From Burkholderiales bacterium (lineage in GTDB: Bacteria > Pseudomonadota > Gammaproteobacteria > Burkholderiales > SG8-41), in assembly GCA_020854035.1 (NCBI GenBank), contig JADZGE010000024.1, positions 1 to 64,000 of the forward strand: a stretch of 64,000 bases of DNA, written 5' to 3'. The notes beneath the pieces were generated by a model, which saw nothing but the letters and a program-made list of their open reading frames with translations, was not told the DNA's origin and did no database searches. The translations under genes and the position numbers were made by a program. Each line of letters opens with the position of its first letter. Position 1 is the first letter of the stretch. Below are positions 60,963 through 64,000 of the stretch, one piece after another.

Positions 60963-61175
60963 TTACAAATCCTCTGGCGTCAATCCCGTCCGCTTGGCAA
61001 TTCGCGCGAGCATTCGCGGGCCGATTTCCTCGCCGTCATGAAACGCAAAAACCACGTCGGGCCAGCCGGGACGTGAAAGAGTCTTGTGTGATCCGGACTG
61101 ACGTTTGAGCGTCCAGCCAATCCGAAAGAGTGCAGAAAGAACACGGCGGGCCTTCGACGAAGGCCATGAGGTCAT
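60963..61175 (-). CDS. hicA: HicA family mRNA interferase toxin
   Basis: A 70-residue toxin with the HicA double-stranded-RNA-binding-like fold. It shows SSKARRVLSALFRIGWTLKRQSGSHKTL, with the catalytic His in GSHK, and a conserved FAFHDGEEIGPRMLARIAKRTGL end. HicA cleaves mRNA and tmRNA when free. Its ATG overlaps the stop of hicB by 4 bp, so it is made only after antitoxin translation. Length and motifs are intact, so it looks active. Confidence 0.92.
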   Translation of the reverse strand: MTSWPSSKARRVLSALFRIGWTLKRQSGSHKTLSRPGWPDVVFAFHDGEEIGPRMLARIAKRTGLTPEDL

Positions 61176-61378
61176 GCGGCCGGGACTGCGATCGAAATGG
61201 ACTGAGGTCCGGCTTCGTTGTTCTCGAGGCGTTCGGCCAGCACCCGCAATGCCAGAACTTCCGCCTTCGCCATTGCCTCAGCGGCAGTCGCACCGTATGC
61301 GAGAACACCCGGCAATTCAGGGACTTCCGCAAGCCAGCGCCCGTCCTCTTCGCGCTCGTGTTCGATGGTGAAATTCAT
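61172..61378 (-). CDS. hicB: HicB family antitoxin
   Basis: A 68-residue partial-RNase-H-fold antitoxin: FTIEHEREEDGRWLAEVPELPGVLAYG followed by TAAEAMAKAEVLALRVLAERLE. There is no added ribbon-helix-helix or HTH domain, so it belongs to the short HicB group. ATG 61378 begins the conserved part; the frame continues to 61429 with no family match. Antitoxin-first order (hicB then hicA) is opposite to the E. coli hicAB order. Confidence 0.9.
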   Translation of the reverse strand: MNFTIEHEREEDGRWLAEVPELPGVLAYGATAAEAMAKAEVLALRVLAERLENNEAGPQSISIAVPAA

Positions 61379-61403
61379 GTGCCACCTCGGATAGTCGGCG
61401 TCA

Positions 61404-61433
61404 ATTCTACCCGGTTGTGTTCTTGCCACCCAA
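61404..61433 (-). promoter_or_regulatory. Candidate promoter of hicBA
   Basis: On the minus strand TTGGGT (61433-61428) and TAGAAT (61409-61404) are 18 bp apart, giving a short leader of about 20 nt to hicB ATG 61378. The -35 box is weak. Confidence 0.4.
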
Positions 61434-61541
61434 CGTGCCCGGCTAACGCGCCGCGCGCTTGCGGGTGGTCGCGGTTGAGCCGGTGGTTATCCAATGGCAA
61501 ATGCGGAATGATGAATGAGCCCAACCCGCCTGTTACGCACG

Positions 61542-61563
61542 CTCCCCTCCCCGTGGAGGGGAG
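61542..61563. repeat. CCCCTCC hairpin (copy 2)
   Basis: CTCCCCTCC (61542-61550) and GGAGGGGAG (61555-61563) form a perfect 9 bp stem with a CCGT loop. The CCCCTCC/GGAGGGG core is shared with the hairpin at 60127. Confidence 0.5.
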
Positions 61564-61764
61564 ATGCAACGGCGGGCGAACGTCCGCTGCGATGCAGTTC
61601 AATGGCGCGGTGGCTTAGAGCAGAGCGCGGCCGGCAGCGGCGTGCCAATGCCGAAATCCCGCGCGCGCAGTTTGTGATTCCCCGGCACCGCTCGCTTGTG
61701 TAGCATCCCGGAGCGAAACGGAACGCGTACCTGTTTCCATCTCGCGCTACCGGCGGAGGAACAC

Positions 61765-62820
61765 ATGAGCGGTGTCAAGGCGGGAATCATGGTGGGCAAT
61801 CAGCATTTCGAGGGCGTCGACATGGTGAGCGCCCTGGAGGAGCAGATCACCATGGTGCGGCTTGCCCGGGACCGGGGCTGGGACGGTTTCTTCTGCGGGC
61901 AGCACTACCTGAACGAGGGCGGGAACCAGGGGCTGCAGATGGTCCCGTACCTCGCGCGCCTCGCCGCCGATGCCGGCGACATGACGCTCGGGGTGGGGCT
62001 GCTGCTGCTGCCGCTGCACAACCCCGTCTACACGGCGGAAACGATCGCCACGCTGGACGTGATTTCCCGCGGCAACATGATCTTCGGCGTGGGGCTGGGC
62101 TACCGGAGCGCCGAGTTCGAGGCATTCGGCGTTCGCAAAGGGGAGCGGGTACGGCGTTTCGCGGAATGTCTTTCCGTCGCAAAGCGGCTCTGGACCGAGG
62201 ACCGGGTGAGCTACGAGAGCGAAACGTGCGTTCTGCGCGACGCCCACCTGTCGCTCAGGTGCGTGCAGAAGCCGCACCCGCCTATCTGGTTCGCCGCCAA
62301 GCACGCCAACGCCATCCGGCGCGCGGCCCAGCTGGGGGACTGCCTCTACCACAGCCCCAAGGCGACGCTTGCCATCCACAAGGCGCGGCTCGCGCTCTAC
62401 AGGGAAGAACTGCGCAAGGCCGGCAGGCCCCTGCCGAAGGAGAACCCCTGCCGCATCGAGATCTACTGCGCGAAAAGCCGCGCCGCGGCGATGGAGCTGG
62501 GCGCGCCGTACATGGCGGAAAAGTACAAGGCCTACGCCCGCTGGGAGAGGGACAAGGCCATGCCGGATGACGAGCGGATCGACAAGTCCTTCGACGATCT
62601 GGTCAGGGACCGGTTCGTGATCGGCTCCCCGGAGGACTGCTGGAATCAGCTCGAACCGTACGTGACCGAACTGGGCGTGACCTACTTCGTGTTCCGCACG
62701 CACTTCCTCGGCATGCCTCTCTCCAGCGCCCTCGCCAGCCTGCGCCTGATATCCGGGGAGCTGCTGCCGGCCCTGCGCCGCGCCCGGCCGACCCCGCTGG
62801 AGAGAGCGGGCGCCGGCTGA
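61765..62820 (+). CDS. LLM-class (luciferase-like) flavin-dependent monooxygenase
   Basis: A 351-residue bacterial luciferase-like FMN/F420-type TIM barrel. Marks are ITMVRLARDRGWDGFFCGQHYLNEGG near residue 40, VGLLLLPLHNPVYTAETIATLDVIS, NMIFGVGLGYRSAEFEAFGV, and the C-terminal IGSPEDCWNQLEPYV. It probably oxygenates a small substrate using reduced flavin from a partner reductase. ATG 61765 after GGCGGAGGAACAC is chosen; the longer frame lacks family match. Its stop codon directly abuts the stop of the convergent Bug gene. Confidence 0.9.
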   Translation: MSGVKAGIMVGNQHFEGVDMVSALEEQITMVRLARDRGWDGFFCGQHYLNEGGNQGLQMVPYLARLAADAGDMTLGVGLLLLPLHNPVYTAETIATLDVISRGNMIFGVGLGYRSAEFEAFGVRKGERVRRFAECLSVAKRLWTEDRVSYESETCVLRDAHLSLRCVQKPHPPIWFAAKHANAIRRAAQLGDCLYHSPKATLAIHKARLALYREELRKAGRPLPKENPCRIEIYCAKSRAAAMELGAPYMAEKYKAYARWERDKAMPDDERIDKSFDDLVRDRFVIGSPEDCWNQLEPYVTELGVTYFVFRTHFLGMPLSSALASLRLISGELLPALRRARPTPLERAGAG

Positions 62821-63789
62821 TCACTCGAACCGGATCCCGGTTTCCTTCCGGATGCGGACCCATCTCGCGTAATCGTCCTGCAACCGCCGGGTGAATTCCT
62901 CGGCACTGTTGGCGCCCACCTCGGCGCCGAGCTTCTCGAACGCCGCGCGCGTGCGCGGCTGCGCGAGGACGGCATCGACCGCATCGCGCAGCTTCGTGAC
63001 GGTTTCACCGGGCGTCGCGGCCGGTCTCGCGAGCGTCGTCCACGTCGAGTAATCGTAGCCCCGCAGTCCCGACTCGTCGATCGTCGGCACCGCGGGCAGG
63101 AACTGCGAGCGCAGTGGAGTCGTCACCGCGAGCGCGCGAAGCTTCCCGGCCCGGATGTGCGGTCCCGACGAAGTGATCTGGTCGAACGACAGGTGGATCT
63201 GCCCGGTGAGGATGGCGACCGACGCGGCGGCGCCGCCCTTGTAGGGCACGTGCGTGAACTTCACCCGCGCCATCGACTGGAACAGTTCGCCCATGAGGTG
63301 CGTGCCGGAGCCCTGGCCCGCCGATCCCATCAGGATCTCGCCCGGACGCGCCCGGGCGAACGCGATCAAGTCCTTGACGCCGCGCACGGGCATCGAGGGG
63401 TGAACGGCAAGCATGCTCGACACGAGCGAGATGCGCGACGTGTAGACGAAGTCGCGCAGCGGGTGGTACTCGATGCCGTCCTGAAATACCGGCTGCGATA
63501 CGAGCGTGCCGGGCGCGCCGAGCATGACCGTGTAGCCGTCGGGCAGCGACTTGGCGGCGAGTGTGGCACCGATCCTGCCGCCCGCCCCGGCGCGGTTCTC
63601 GACGACCACGGGCTGGCCCAGCGCCTCCGTCAGTCCGGGCGCGACGATCCGCGCCGTGATGTCGATATTTCCGCCGGGAGCGAACGGGACGACGATGCGC
63701 ACCGGCTTGGACGGATAGCCCTGGCAGCAGGCGTACGCGGGCGCAACAAGAAGCAATCCGCCCGTCACGAGCGACAATGGCCTGGTCAT
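62821..63789 (-). CDS. Bug/TctC family periplasmic solute-binding protein
   Basis: A 322-residue binding protein: signal peptide ending about AYACCQG, then YPSKPVRIVVPFAPGGNIDI, VVVENRAGAGGRIGAT, FTHVPYKGGAAASVAI and VPTIDESGLRGYD, through to a full C-terminus. It is complete and looks functional. No membrane partner genes are adjacent. Convergent to the LLM oxidoreductase with no spacer, which may indicate that the two genes became neighbours by rearrangement. Confidence 0.93.
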   Translation of the reverse strand: MTRPLSLVTGGLLLVAPAYACCQGYPSKPVRIVVPFAPGGNIDITARIVAPGLTEALGQPVVVENRAGAGGRIGATLAAKSLPDGYTVMLGAPGTLVSQPVFQDGIEYHPLRDFVYTSRISLVSSMLAVHPSMPVRGVKDLIAFARARPGEILMGSAGQGSGTHLMGELFQSMARVKFTHVPYKGGAAASVAILTGQIHLSFDQITSSGPHIRAGKLRALAVTTPLRSQFLPAVPTIDESGLRGYDYSTWTTLARPAATPGETVTKLRDAVDAVLAQPRTRAAFEKLGAEVGANSAEEFTRRLQDDYARWVRIRKETGIRFE

Positions 63790-64000
63790 GGCGTCCTCCC
63801 CGGGAACTCATCCGGTGAACGACGGGAATGTGTGCCCTGTGCGGCGTGGAGGTCAAGCACCGCGCGTGTGGAGGAGCGCCGCTGAACGCGGCGGTGCAGC
63901 CCGCGCGCACCGTCTGCGGCCGGCCAGGCCGGAACACATCGTGTCGCATTCGTTAGAATCGGTTTTTCGCGGGCTTGCCGAGGCAGCACAGGCGGCTTGC

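Larger units (their letters stand above)
61379..61764. other. Gene-free stretch upstream of hicB and of the LLM oxidoreductase
   Basis: 386 bp holding a candidate hicB promoter (61404-61433), the second CCCCTCC hairpin (61542) and the leader of the LLM gene. No coding sequence is evident. Confidence 0.45.

Noticed and set aside
60741..61076. Plus-strand open frame across the hicA region
   Set aside because: Antisense to hicA with no recognised motif; hicA is strongly supported.

Overview
The window is a 64 kb piece of a GC-rich chromosome. The gene content points to a betaproteobacterium, probably Burkholderiales-like. The main reasons are five intact or partial Bug/TctC tricarboxylate-type binding proteins plus two decayed copies, a phasin gene (polyhydroxyalkanoate storage), an Mla-type lipid ABC operon whose permease carries a STAS domain, two RND pumps, a long HrpA helicase and glutamyl-Q-tRNA(Asp) synthetase. 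I saw no rRNA, tRNA, CRISPR array, insertion sequence or phage gene.

Layout. 1-2.5 kb: end of a Bug protein, a zinc alcohol dehydrogenase and a translationally coupled alpha/beta hydrolase. 2.6-7.9 kb: a two-domain VOC protein diverges from a ThDP enzyme, Bug protein and amidase set. 8-14 kb: CBS protein, molybdopterin-binding-domain protein, phasin with an unusually good promoter, the mlaE-mlaF-mlaD-lipoprotein operon and a HIT protein. 14-20 kb, minus strand: acyl-CoA dehydrogenase, oxidoreductase, creatininase-family, 2-hydroxyacid dehydrogenase and a second oxidoreductase, likely a catabolic set. 20-27 kb: patatin lipoprotein, rhodanese-like protein, gluQ, class III alcohol dehydrogenase, TIM-barrel isomerase, type II NADH dehydrogenase, DUF364 protein.

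26.9-32.3 kb is different: a nitronate-monooxygenase-like gene and one intact Bug gene, then a row of broken genes: a truncated Bug gene, a frameshifted and internally deleted Bug gene, a methyltransferase with a nonsense codon and no 5' end, and a frameshifted LysR gene. A perfect FNR-type palindrome lies among them. Composition looks less GC-rich here by eye.

32.6-50 kb: an RND adaptor and pump pair, a DedA-rhodanese gene interrupted by an in-frame UGA next to the presumed active-site cysteine, a tandem universal stress protein, an MFS exporter, a nitroreductase, a sugar-binding-type protein, a GST, a shortened VOC gene, an FmdB zinc ribbon, and a complete RND tripartite pump on the minus strand. 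50-60 kb: Tat-exported dienelactone hydrolase, aminotransferase, CBS protein, phosphatase, esterase, metallopeptidase lipoprotein, PEBP protein and hrpA. 60-64 kb: cupin protein, hicBA toxin-antitoxin pair between two CCCCTCC hairpins, LLM oxidoreductase and a last Bug gene.

No clear new defence or biosynthetic system is present. The items most worth a second look are the UGA inside the DedA-rhodanese gene, the decaying 28-32 kb islet with its FNR box, the creatininase/oxidoreductase operon, and the phasin promoter with a dyad in its spacer. All functional calls come from reading motifs and family memory; no search was run.
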